From assembly GCA_002297665.1 (NCBI GenBank), contig DBMS01000172.1, forward strand, positions 265 to 13,354: a DNA stretch of 13,090 nucleotides. Direction: 5' to 3'. The stretch is from Holophagaceae bacterium UBA692. GTDB lineage: Bacteria; Acidobacteriota; Holophagae; Holophagales; Holophagaceae. The notes beneath the pieces were generated by a model. That model ran no database searches, was not told the DNA's origin, and saw only the letters and a list, made by a program, of their open reading frames with translations. The translations under genes were made by a program, and so were the position numbers. Positions 6,221 through 13,090 of this stretch are shown here, piece by piece; the first letter of the stretch is position 1; each line of letters starts with the position of its first letter.

Positions 6221-7590
6221 GCGCGCTCCCCGAGCCAGGCCCTGGCCAGGGCGGCCAGCGCGTCGGGTTCGTTCAGGCCGGGATCGTCCATGACCCGCTC
6301 CAGCAGGTGGGACTGGAGCTCTCCCAGCCACGGGCCGCCCTTGCGGCCGGAAAGGGCCATGAGGGCGCGGCCGTCCACGGCCAGGGCCCTGACGTGCAGG
6401 GGCGGGGCGGCCTGGGCCAGGGCTTCCAGGCGCGACATCAAAGCCCGGTGCTCCCCGAAGCAGGTCTCGTCCCCGAGGCCCTTTCCGGACTGGTCCGCCA
6501 GGCGGAAGACGCCCCAGCGCTCCAGGGAAAGGCCGTCGTCCTGGAGGCGCTTGAGGAAGCGGCGGCAGGCGGGGTCGCCCCAGTCGGGGCCGGGGTGGGT
6601 GCCGTGGTGGGCCACCAGGGCCACCACGTCCCGGGCCAGGGCGCCCGAGGCCCGCAGGCGGGCCAGGATGTCCGTGGCGATGCCCACGGAAACCGGCTCG
6701 TGGCCGTAGAAGTGGATGTGCCCCTGGGCGTCCTCGGTCTTGCGCGAGGGCTTGCCACAGTCGTGGAGGAGCGCGGCCCACCGCAGGCCCGGGTCGGGGG
6801 GGGTGCGGCGCACCACCTCCAGGGTGTGTTCCCAGACCGGGTAGGCGTGGTAGCGGTTCTGGGGGCACCCGATCATGGGCAGGAGTTCGGGCAGCCACAG
6901 CCGCAGGAGGCCCGTGGAGGCCAGGGCCGAGAGGCCCTTGCCGGGCTGGAGGCCGCACAGGAGCTTGGTCAGCTCGGCCATGACCCGCTCCACCGAGACC
7001 TTCCCCGCCACCTCCAGGCGCTCCGGGATGGCCTCGAGGGTGGCGGGCTCGATCTCGAAGTCCAGCTGTGATGCGAAGCGGCAGGCCCGCAGGCACCGCA
7101 GCCCGTCCTCGCCGAAGCGGTCCAGGGGATCGCCCACGGCGCGGAGGGTTCCCGAGGCCAGGTCCTCCCGGCCCCCGAAGGGGTCCACGAGGGAGGCTTC
7201 CCAGTCGCCCCCCTCCAGGGCGCCGGCGGGCAGGGCCATGGCGTTGATGGTGAAGTCCCGGCGGGCCAGGTCCTCCTCCAGTCCCACGCCCAGCTTCACG
7301 GATTCGGGGCGCCGCCCGTCCAGGTAGACCTCGTCGCCCCGGAAGGTGGTGACCTCGAACCCCCGCGCGCCGACCATGACCGTGACGGTGCCGTGCTGGA
7401 GCCCGGTGGGGATCACGCGCAGGCCCGCGGCCCGGGCCCGGGAGGTGACCTCTCCTGGCAGGAGCGCGGTGGCCAGGTCCCAGTCGGGGCTGGGGCGGTC
7501 CAGGAGCAGGTCCCGCACCGCGCCGCCCACCAGAACGAGCCCGGAATCGGGCCCCAGGGCCTGGTGCAGCGTGCGCAGGAGGTTCTCCAT
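6217..7590 (-). CDS. cca: CCA-adding tRNA nucleotidyltransferase/poly(A) polymerase family with HD domain
   Basis: This 457-residue class II nucleotidyltransferase should add or repair the 3' CCA of tRNA using CTP and ATP. The head domain has VGGAVRDLLL (21-30), the catalytic carboxylates D36 and D38 in DWDLAT, and RRDFTINAMA (110-119). EDGLR (161-165) fits the EDxxR motif that selects the base, followed by RCLRACRFA (165-173). An HD domain follows, with metal-type residues H255, H276-D277 (LLHDCGKP), H297 and H328-H329; E. coli CCA enzyme carries a comparable domain with phosphohydrolase activity. Sequence alone does not separate full CCA-adding, CC- or A-adding enzymes and poly(A) polymerase. 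The start lies two bases after the stop of the upstream HAD gene (TAG-CC-ATG) with no clear binding site, indicating translational coupling. Its stop shares CTAG with the convergent kinase gene. Confidence 0.92.
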   Translation of the reverse strand: MENLLRTLHQALGPDSGLVLVGGAVRDLLLDRPSPDWDLATALLPGEVTSRARAAGLRVIPTGLQHGTVTVMVGARGFEVTTFRGDEVYLDGRRPESVKLGVGLEEDLARRDFTINAMALPAGALEGGDWEASLVDPFGGREDLASGTLRAVGDPLDRFGEDGLRCLRACRFASQLDFEIEPATLEAIPERLEVAGKVSVERVMAELTKLLCGLQPGKGLSALASTGLLRLWLPELLPMIGCPQNRYHAYPVWEHTLEVVRRTPPDPGLRWAALLHDCGKPSRKTEDAQGHIHFYGHEPVSVGIATDILARLRASGALARDVVALVAHHGTHPGPDWGDPACRRFLKRLQDDGLSLERWGVFRLADQSGKGLGDETCFGEHRALMSRLEALAQAAPPLHVRALAVDGRALMALSGRKGGPWLGELQSHLLERVMDDPGLNEPDALAALARAWLGERA

Positions 7591-7592
7591 GG

Positions 7593-8582
7593 CTAGTGCG
7601 GAAGGTGGTGGGGCGCCTCGCCCACCCGCGCCTTCAGGGCGGACTTGCGCTCCTCGACGATCTGGGCGGCGATGCGTTCCACCTGCATCATCAGCCAGTC
7701 CGAAGTGGGGCTGCCCTCGCGGTAGTCGGCGGGGCCGTAGTGGTCGATGCGCCCGTCCCGGCGCAGGCGGTCCACCTGCCTGAGGCTCAGGGGGTTGGCG
7801 GGGTCGTACACCGCGTAGCCGGTGCCGCGGTTCTGGCGCATGACGGAGAACGCCGGCACGTCCGAGGGGCCGTCGGCGATGTAGATCATGTGGTGGAAGG
7901 GCACCCGGCGGTCCTCGGGGCGCATGGTGGCGTTCACCTCGATGGTGGCGTTCACGTTGCTGCCCTTGTTGATCTCGAAGAGGGCGCGGGTCTTGCTGGT
8001 GTTGTCGTAGGCCGCGGCGATCTGGGAGATGCCCTGGGTCTCGGGCAGGAGGGCCTCGTAGGTGGGAAGGTCCAGGTCCACGGTGGCGTCGGGGTCGAAG
8101 CCCGGGGGGGCCGGGGACTCCAGGAACTCCGAGGCCCAGATGCCCTTCACGTAGGGCCGGATGGCCGAACCTTCGATCATGGCCTTCAGGCCCGTGGAGA
8201 CCACGTAGTGCTCCAGGCGCAGTTCGAACCGCCGGGCCTCGGGGTCCTCCTCCAGGCGCCTCTGGATCCGTTCGAAGAAGTCTGGCAGCCCCGGGTGGAA
8301 GACGATCTCCCCGCCCAGCTCGCGAAGCCGCGCGTTGGTGAGCCCGGGCATGCGGCCGTGGTGCACGTACGTCAGCAGGTGGTTCAGGTAGGCCGTATCG
8401 GGATGGAGCGTCACGTCCAGGCGCGCGAAAAAGGCCGGCAGGGCGTTCACCTCCCGCCAGAAGGACGCTTCGTCCACCCCGAACGCGCGGAAGATCGGCT
8501 CCTGCATATAGCCGGGAATCAGGGTCTTGTCGAAATCCCAGACCATGGCGATGACGTTCTGGGGATGGAGGGGTGTGGACAC
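7593..8582 (-). CDS. HAD-family hydrolase (phosphoserine phosphatase-like), substrate unknown
   Basis: This 329-residue cytosolic protein has all HAD phosphatase motifs. Motif I is WDFDKTLIPG with nucleophile D16 and acid/base D18. Motif II is VVSTG (S129 or T130). A lysine for motif III lies near K197 or K206. Motif IV is IADGPSDVPAF with D237 and D241. The stretch between motif I and motif II is a large helical cap of about 110 residues, resembling phosphoserine phosphatase-type proteins, but I do not recognise the substrate. The start is GTG at 8582, with GGGAG close upstream; ATG at codon 13 would leave only three residues before D16 and seems too late. The gene is first in a two-gene operon with cca, suggesting a link to RNA ends or nucleotides, which is inference. 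It is divergent from the cysteine desulfurase-like gene. Confidence 0.88.
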   Translation of the reverse strand: MSTPLHPQNVIAMVWDFDKTLIPGYMQEPIFRAFGVDEASFWREVNALPAFFARLDVTLHPDTAYLNHLLTYVHHGRMPGLTNARLRELGGEIVFHPGLPDFFERIQRRLEEDPEARRFELRLEHYVVSTGLKAMIEGSAIRPYVKGIWASEFLESPAPPGFDPDATVDLDLPTYEALLPETQGISQIAAAYDNTSKTRALFEINKGSNVNATIEVNATMRPEDRRVPFHHMIYIADGPSDVPAFSVMRQNRGTGYAVYDPANPLSLRQVDRLRRDGRIDHYGPADYREGSPTSDWLMMQVERIAAQIVEERKSALKARVGEAPHHLPH

Positions 8583-8602
8583 GGCGCTCCCGGGGGCTGT
8601 CT

Positions 8603-8621
8603 CTTCGATACTACCTTCGAT
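8603..8621. repeat. Tandem 7-base direct repeat between divergent genes
   Basis: CTTCGAT occurs at 8603-8609 and again at 8615-8621, twelve bases apart, inside the 65-base gap between the HAD and cysteine desulfurase-like genes. The first copy overlaps a GATACT sequence resembling a -10 box for the plus-strand gene. The pair could be half-sites for a regulator or simply chance. Confidence 0.25.
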
Positions 8622-8647
8622 GCCCGCAACCCGGCGACAATGACGGG

Positions 8648-9688
8648 ATGGAACGGTTCTACTTCGACGCCAACGCCACCGCGCCCCCCCTGCCCGAAGC
8701 CCTCGCCGCCCAGGCGAGGGCTTCGGCCCAGGCTTGGGCGAACCCCACCAGCACGCACCGGGAGGGCCAGCGGGCCAGGCACCTCCTGGAGGAGGCCCGG
8801 CGCGGGGTGGCCGGCGTGCTGGGCGCCGCGCCGGGTGAGCTGGTGTTCTGCTCCAGCGCCACCGAGGCCCTCCACCTCCTCCTGCGGGGCCTGCGGCCCC
8901 GGCTGGGGGATAGCCCCGCCTGCGTATTCCCGGGCGAGCACAGCGCCTGCCTGAACCCCCTCAAGGACTGGACGCAGGTGCGCTGGCTGCCCTGCGACAC
9001 CGCGGGCGCGGCCACCCTGGTGCAGATGGCCGCCAGCAACGAGACGGGGATCCGCTACGCGATGCCCAAGGAGCCGGGGGCGGTGCGGATCATGGACGCC
9101 GCCCAGGCCTGGGGCAAGGTGCCCGTGGACCTGGGGTCCTGCGACGCCGCCGTCTTCTCCGGGCACAAGGCCGGGGGCCCCAGGGGCGCCGCGGTGCTCT
9201 GGATGCGCCCTGACCTGCCCTGGACCTCGGTCATGGAAGGTCCCCAGGAGCGCCGCCGGCGGGGGGGCACGGAGGACCTGGGGGCCATCGCGGGGCTGGC
9301 CGAGGCCGCCCGGGCCGTTCCCGCCCGGGTGGAGGCCAACGCAGCCCTGGCGGCCCTGCGCGACGCCCTGGAGGAGGAAGTGCTGGGGTGGTCCCCGGAC
9401 TACGAGGCCCTGGGCCGGGGCCTGCCCCGCCTGCCCAACACCAGCGCCCTCATGCTCCGGGGCCACAACGGGGAGTCGGTGCAGATCGCCCTGGACCTGG
9501 CCGGATTCGCCGTGAGCACCGGTTCGGCCTGCCACAGCGGCGCGACCCGGCCCAGCCACGCCATCACCTCCCTGGGTTATACCGAAGCGGAGGCGCGCAG
9601 CGTGATCCGCATCTCGATGCTTCCCGGCACGCCGCAGACCTCCGTGGAGGCCCTGGCGGCGGCCCTGAAGCGGGTGCTGAAGCGTTAG
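8648..9688 (+). CDS. Compact cysteine desulfurase-like PLP enzyme (NifS/IscS family)
   Basis: This 346-residue class V aminotransferase-fold enzyme should take sulfur from cysteine as a persulfide for Fe-S clusters or thio-cofactors. Family residues are present: H98 (GEHSACL), N131 in SNETG, D150 and Q153 (MDAAQAWGK), the PLP lysine K174 (SGHKAGGPRG) and the sulfur-carrying C295 in STGSACHSG. The N terminus FYFDANATAPP matches the usual 'YLDNNATTP'. ATG 8648 is chosen because it lies just before this block; an upstream in-frame ATG (8573) adds residues unlike the family. Only a weak GACGGG precedes it. Compared with E. coli IscS (H104, N155, D180, K206, C328; 404 residues), the H-to-D interval is about 24 residues shorter and the C-terminal tail about 25 shorter. 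No iscU, iscR or suf genes are adjacent, so the sulfur acceptor is unknown. Confidence 0.88.
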   Translation: MERFYFDANATAPPLPEALAAQARASAQAWANPTSTHREGQRARHLLEEARRGVAGVLGAAPGELVFCSSATEALHLLLRGLRPRLGDSPACVFPGEHSACLNPLKDWTQVRWLPCDTAGAATLVQMAASNETGIRYAMPKEPGAVRIMDAAQAWGKVPVDLGSCDAAVFSGHKAGGPRGAAVLWMRPDLPWTSVMEGPQERRRRGGTEDLGAIAGLAEAARAVPARVEANAALAALRDALEEEVLGWSPDYEALGRGLPRLPNTSALMLRGHNGESVQIALDLAGFAVSTGSACHSGATRPSHAITSLGYTEAEARSVIRISMLPGTPQTSVEALAAALKRVLKR

Positions 9689-9703
9689 GCTACCGCCGGA
9701 GGT

Positions 9704-11812
9704 TCAGGGCGCCTTTTCCAGGGTGACCTCGGGAGCCACGGCCTGCCTCATCAGGTTCAGGTAGTCCTTCAGGGCCGGGTACGAGGCCGCGTGGTTGTAT
9801 ACGCCCAGGGTGCTCACCTTCATTCGGGCGGTCAGGTCCCCGGTGCCGGGGTCCTGGCGCACGTCGAGGATCACCGTGCCCCACTGGGTGGAGCGGGTGG
9901 AGACCACCGGTTTGGGCAGGACGTAGCCCGCGGGCACCTTCACGGTGCTGGTGGCCTCCTGGACCCCCGTGCAAGGCAGCAGGATGGGCTCCTCGCGTTC
10001 CGCGGACATTGCGGCGGGAACGTACAGCGGCGCGTCCATGCCTGGGAAGGGATTGAGCTTCAGGGTGGCGCCGGGGACCAGCGCCAGGGTGCCCGAGGCG
10101 TTGAACCCCAGCGGCTGCGAGGGGTCCGTGGCATTGGCCACCTCCACCTTGGAGGCCGTGAACCCGCCCTTGGCCAGGGTCTCCCGGTACCATGCCTCGC
10201 GGTCCGCGGGGGACTTCGCGGCCAGGGCGCCGCGGGCCGCCAGGGCCGGCGCGCCCTGGAAGTTGGCCTGCAGGGTGGCCTTGCCCGGGCCGCCGGTGGC
10301 GTCCACCTCGAAGGTGAAGATGCGGGTGTTGCCGGAGGCGGGCTCCACCCGGATGTCCTGGACCCCGGCCTTCCAGGTGGCGCTGTCGATGGTCACGGCC
10401 TTGGTGGACTGATAGGCCACGGGCATCTGGCCGACGGGCAGGAGCCGGTCGGTGGGATCCAGCCACAAGGTGGACTGGCCGGGTTCGTCCACGCCCAGCA
10501 GGTTGTGGGTGAACTGGAAGGGCGTGCGCACCTCGGGATTCACCATCCAGAACCTGCGGTCGGCGACGAGCCCGATCTTCGCCGGGATGCCCTCGTCGGC
10601 GAGGAGGTTGAACAGGAGCCGCACGGCGCCCTTGTTGTCCACGTACCCGGACCTGGCCATGTAGTTGAGGGAGGATACCTTGGCCACGTCCACGTTGTAG
10701 GCCCTGGCGTCGGTCCAGGCCGTTGAGCTCAGCTCCCCGAGGCCGGTGCTGGAACTAAAGTTGCCCCCCGATTCCATGAAGTGGGCCGAGCCCTCCTTCA
10801 CGGCGCCCTCGTCCACGGCCCAGCGGGCCAGGGGATCGGGCTTCTCGCCGAACAGCAGGTGGTCGATGTTCACGGTCTTCGCCGCCAGGCGTTCCGCGAT
10901 CGTCCGGGCCTTGTCCCGGGGACCGCCGGTCAGGTCCTTCCGGATGGCGGCGGAGAAGGCGCGGTAGGCCTCGCCCTTGGCCACGAACTTCGTGTACCAG
11001 TCCTTGTAGAAGAGGTCGACCACCTTCTGCCAGTAGTCCAGGGCCGGGACCTTGGAGAGCAGGTTGCCCACCGAAGCGATGGGCTTGAAGACCACCACCT
11101 TGGGGACGGGCCGCACCAGGTCGTTGGAGAAGGGGGCGCGGGGGAGGCCGGGGATGTCGCGGATCGTGAAGGTGGTGCCCATGGAGGTGGAGCCTTCCAC
11201 CACGTTGTAGCCGGCCGTGGAGGAGAAGATCAGGGGCCAGTACATCTCCTTGGCCCGCTGCACCACCACCGACTGCGTGGGGAACGCAGAACCCAGCGTC
11301 CAGACCTTGAAGGGGCCGAACCGCTCGGGAAGGTTCCCCTTTCCGGTGGTGGGCATGCGCCGGAACAGCGCGGCGCCCACCTCGGTGAGTTCGCGCCAGC
11401 GCAGCTCCACGACGCAGTCGGCGGTGAGGCCGGGCGGGAGCAGGCCCGTTTCGACCATCGCGCCGTCATCGGGGGAGGCCGCCTTGCGGGCGGTGAAGGT
11501 CTCCCGCTTGCCGATGGGCACGACCCGGCCATCCGGGAAGGTCACCTGGCCCTCCAGGGAGACGAGGGTCTCGGGCAGGTCGTTGAGCTCGGCGGCGGCG
11601 AGCCCCGCCTCGCCCAGGATTCGCACGCGCAGGGTCTGCTCGAACCAGTCCGGCTGGAAGTCCAGCTTGCGTTCCAGGATCACGGCGCCCTTGGCCACGA
11701 GGGCGGGATTCGCGCTCATCGCCCACAGCTCCTTGGGAATGGAAGGCCACTTCGCGCCCTGGAGGGGCGAGACGAGGGCGGGAATAAACAGCAGGAGGGC
11801 CGTCTTGCGCAT
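9704..11812 (-). CDS. Exported DUF3857 protein with degenerate transglutaminase-like domain
   Basis: This 702-residue protein starts with a signal peptide (MRKTALLLFIPALVSPLQGA, probable cleavage near residue 20), so it is secreted or periplasmic. The N-terminal part (about 40-215) resembles DUF3857, with a 'FPDGRVVPI' strand at 92-100. A transglutaminase-like core follows (about 375-460): the histidine and aspartate of the triad are visible as H436 (FTHNLLGV) and D452 (WLDPT). At the cysteine position, where relatives have GDCKDK, this protein has GYVDNK with V391, so catalysis is unlikely. The C-terminal 240 residues are beta-rich and contain one cysteine (C614), which is not in the expected place. 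Function is unknown; relatives are often cell-envelope proteins. The ATG at 11812 is fixed by AAGGAG seven bases upstream and the signal peptide. The gene converges on the cysteine desulfurase-like gene, 15 bases apart, with no obvious terminator. Confidence 0.87.
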   Translation of the reverse strand: MRKTALLLFIPALVSPLQGAKWPSIPKELWAMSANPALVAKGAVILERKLDFQPDWFEQTLRVRILGEAGLAAAELNDLPETLVSLEGQVTFPDGRVVPIGKRETFTARKAASPDDGAMVETGLLPPGLTADCVVELRWRELTEVGAALFRRMPTTGKGNLPERFGPFKVWTLGSAFPTQSVVVQRAKEMYWPLIFSSTAGYNVVEGSTSMGTTFTIRDIPGLPRAPFSNDLVRPVPKVVVFKPIASVGNLLSKVPALDYWQKVVDLFYKDWYTKFVAKGEAYRAFSAAIRKDLTGGPRDKARTIAERLAAKTVNIDHLLFGEKPDPLARWAVDEGAVKEGSAHFMESGGNFSSSTGLGELSSTAWTDARAYNVDVAKVSSLNYMARSGYVDNKGAVRLLFNLLADEGIPAKIGLVADRRFWMVNPEVRTPFQFTHNLLGVDEPGQSTLWLDPTDRLLPVGQMPVAYQSTKAVTIDSATWKAGVQDIRVEPASGNTRIFTFEVDATGGPGKATLQANFQGAPALAARGALAAKSPADREAWYRETLAKGGFTASKVEVANATDPSQPLGFNASGTLALVPGATLKLNPFPGMDAPLYVPAAMSAEREEPILLPCTGVQEATSTVKVPAGYVLPKPVVSTRSTQWGTVILDVRQDPGTGDLTARMKVSTLGVYNHAASYPALKDYLNLMRQAVAPEVTLEKAP

Positions 11813-11819
11813 GGATTTT

Positions 11820-11825
11820 CTCCTT
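11820..11825 (-). promoter_or_regulatory. Ribosome binding site fixing the start of the DUF3857 gene
   Basis: AAGGAG on the minus strand, seven bases before the ATG at 11812. It decides the start, because the reading frame stays open far upstream, across the opposite-strand methyltransferase gene. Confidence 0.8.
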
Positions 11826-11838
11826 GGATCGGTTGGGT

Positions 11839-11856
11839 CCAGGTTCTCATGCCTGG
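11839..11856. repeat. Short inverted repeat in a divergent intergenic region
   Basis: CCAGG (11839-11843) and CCTGG (11852-11856) form a perfect five-base inverted repeat around an eight-base centre. They lie in the 84-base gap between the divergent DUF3857 and methyltransferase genes. No convincing -10/-35 pair was seen on either strand here, so this could be an operator, a small hairpin or chance. Confidence 0.25.
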
Positions 11857-11896
11857 GGCCGCCTGCAAAACCCCCCGGGCGAAGTAAGCTGGAGGC

Positions 11897-13075
11897 ATGG
11901 AAAAATATTCCCTTCTCCGTCTGAAGCCCGGCAAGGAAGCCCTCCTCTCCAAGCTGCATCCCTGGGTGTATTCCGGCGCCCTGGCCGAGCCGCCCGCCTC
12001 GCCCCTGGTGCGCCTGGCCGACGCCTCGGGCAACGTGCTGGCCGTGGGCACAGCCTCCGCCACGAATCCTCTGGCCGTGCGGATCTTCCGCTTCGACGAC
12101 GGGCCCCTGGACGCGGCCTTCTTCCGGGAGCGCCTGGGGCGGGCCCTGGAGGGCCGGCGGATGCTGGGGCTGGACGGCCCGGAATCCGGGTGCCGGTGGG
12201 TGTTCGGGGAGGGCGACCTGCTGCCCGGGCTCGTGGTGGACCGCTATGCCCAGGCCCTGGTCATCCAGGTGGGCACCGCCGGCCTGGAGGCCCTGCGCGA
12301 CATCTGGTGGCCCGTGCTGGTGGAGCTCGCCAGGGCCGAAGGCATCACCGTCTTCGTGGAGCGCAGCCAGGGCGGACGCAAGGAGGAGGGCCTGGCCCCC
12401 GTGAACCGCCTCCTCAAGGGTTCCCTGGCGGGTCCGGTCACGGTCCGGGAGGGCGATGCGCGCCTGGCGGTGGACCTGCTCCGGGGCCAGAAGACCGGCT
12501 TCTTCCTGGACCAGCGGGAGCATCGCCTTTTCCTCGGCGGGATCTCCCGGGGCGCGTCGGTGCTCAACGCCTTCGGCTACACCGGCGGCTTCTCCATCCA
12601 TGCCGGGCTGGGGGGGGCTTCGCGGGTGGCCACCCTGGACATCTCCGCCCAGGCCCTGGACCAGGCCGAACGGGACTGGGCCGCCAACGGCCTGGACCCC
12701 GACCTGCACGAACGGATGGAAGGAGACGCGTTCGAGCTCATGCGCGCCCTGGAGCCCGCGAGCTTCGACCGGGTGGTGGTGGATCCCCCCGCCTTCGCCA
12801 AGCAGCGCAAGGACGTGGACAAGGCCTTCAAGGCCTACAAGGACGTCTTCCGCCTCGGGGCCCGCGCCACGGCGCCGGGGGGCGTGCTGGGGCTCTTCTC
12901 CTGCTCCCAGCACCTGGAGCGGGGCCGGTTCCAGGAGGCGGCGTGGACCGCGCTGCTGGAGGCGGGCCGGGAGGCCCAGGTGCTGGCCCACCTGGGGCAG
13001 CCCATGGACCACCCCTATGCCCTGAACCATCCCGAGGGGTTCTATTTGAAGGGGCTCTGGCTGCGGGTTTTCTAG
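11897..13075 (+). CDS. rlmI: Class I SAM-dependent 23S rRNA methyltransferase, RlmI type
   Basis: This 392-residue protein matches the RlmI/COG1092 family (E. coli RlmI makes m5C1962 in 23S rRNA and is of similar length). An N-terminal PUA domain (about 2-70, with KLHPWVYSGAL at 19-29) binds RNA. GLVVDRY (111-117) and KTGFFLDQREHR (199-210) are family signatures. The Rossmann domain has motif I VLNAFGYTGGFS (222-233), the SAM-binding acidic residue in LDIS (D248), and motif IV VVVDPPAF (293-300). FSCSQHL (334-340) holds C336, the likely catalytic cysteine of an m5C enzyme. The ATG at 11897 follows GGAGG by one base, an unusually short spacing; no better in-frame start is seen. The exact target base is inferred from the family, and the symbol is less certain than the family call. 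A further gene seems to follow in the same operon. Confidence 0.9.
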   Translation: MEKYSLLRLKPGKEALLSKLHPWVYSGALAEPPASPLVRLADASGNVLAVGTASATNPLAVRIFRFDDGPLDAAFFRERLGRALEGRRMLGLDGPESGCRWVFGEGDLLPGLVVDRYAQALVIQVGTAGLEALRDIWWPVLVELARAEGITVFVERSQGGRKEEGLAPVNRLLKGSLAGPVTVREGDARLAVDLLRGQKTGFFLDQREHRLFLGGISRGASVLNAFGYTGGFSIHAGLGGASRVATLDISAQALDQAERDWAANGLDPDLHERMEGDAFELMRALEPASFDRVVVDPPAFAKQRKDVDKAFKAYKDVFRLGARATAPGGVLGLFSCSQHLERGRFQEAAWTALLEAGREAQVLAHLGQPMDHPYALNHPEGFYLKGLWLRVF

Positions 13076-13079
13076 GAGG
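13074..13079 (+). promoter_or_regulatory. Ribosome binding site overlapping the rlmI stop codon
   Basis: AGGAGG begins within the TAG stop (13073-13075) and is followed by six bases and an ATG at 13086. This is a near-perfect site and indicates a co-transcribed downstream gene. Confidence 0.65.
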
Positions 13080-13085
13080 CTGTCC

Positions 13086-13090
13086 ATGTA
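13086..13090 (+). CDS. Start of a downstream gene (first five bases only)
   Basis: ATG at 13086 sits six bases after a perfect AGGAGG that overlaps the rlmI stop, so a gene probably starts here in an operon with rlmI. Only five bases are in the window, so nothing can be said about its product. Confidence 0.5.

Noticed and set aside
3298..7071. Plus-strand open frame of 1257 codons
   Set aside because: It runs out of frame through the propeller kinase and antisense to cca; the product is Gly/Pro/Arg/His-rich with no recognisable domain.
4649..7096. Minus-strand open frame of 815 codons
   Set aside because: It covers the propeller kinase on the wrong strand and cca in the wrong frame; composition is typical of a GC-rich shadow frame.
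11813..13087. Upstream extension of the DUF3857 reading frame to 1127 codons
   Set aside because: The extension is antisense to the well-supported rlmI gene; the ribosome binding site and signal peptide place the real start at 11812.

Overview
This is a GC-rich, densely packed stretch of bacterial chromosome with strong G/C preference at third codon positions. The gene set (RuvB, IspF, Hsp20, a CCA-adding enzyme, an RlmI-type methyltransferase, a large 'Reg_prop' sensor kinase and a secreted DUF3857/transglutaminase-like protein) fits an Acidobacteriota-type genome, perhaps Holophagae (Geothrix/Holophaga relatives). That placement is inference from style and content, not from a marker. I see no mobile element, CRISPR array, rRNA, tRNA or clear foreign segment.

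Layout. (1) 1-350, minus: the N-terminal third of ruvB, running off the left edge. (2) 466-2471, plus: a soluble FHA-GAF histidine kinase overlapping ispF by 4 bases, so isoprenoid synthesis and a signalling kinase share an operon. (3) 2455-2922, minus: an Hsp20 chaperone convergent with ispF and overlapping it by 17 bases; it has a perfect -35 box and an untranslated leader with two competing pairings. (4) 3137-6220, plus: a 1027-residue membrane kinase with fourteen visible propeller blades and no receiver domain. (5) 6217-8582, minus: a HAD phosphatase gene followed two bases later by a CCA-adding enzyme/poly(A) polymerase family gene, whose stop shares a CTAG with the kinase stop. (6) 8648-9688, plus: a compact cysteine desulfurase-like enzyme. 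(7) 9704-11812, minus: an exported DUF3857 protein whose transglutaminase-like domain seems to have lost its cysteine. (8) 11897-13075, plus: an RlmI-type 23S rRNA methyltransferase. A strong ribosome binding site over its stop codon points to another gene starting at 13086.

How the genes relate. Most genes are single housekeeping units or two-gene operons in alternating orientation, with gaps of 0-215 bases; no gap exceeds 300 bases. Four genes concern nucleic acid maintenance (ruvB, cca, rlmI and possibly the HAD partner of cca). Two orphan kinases lie within 6 kb with no response regulator in view. I do not see a convincing new multi-gene system. The best leads are the cysteine-less transglutaminase-like protein, the shortened cysteine desulfurase, the kinase-ispF coupling and the hsp20 leader.
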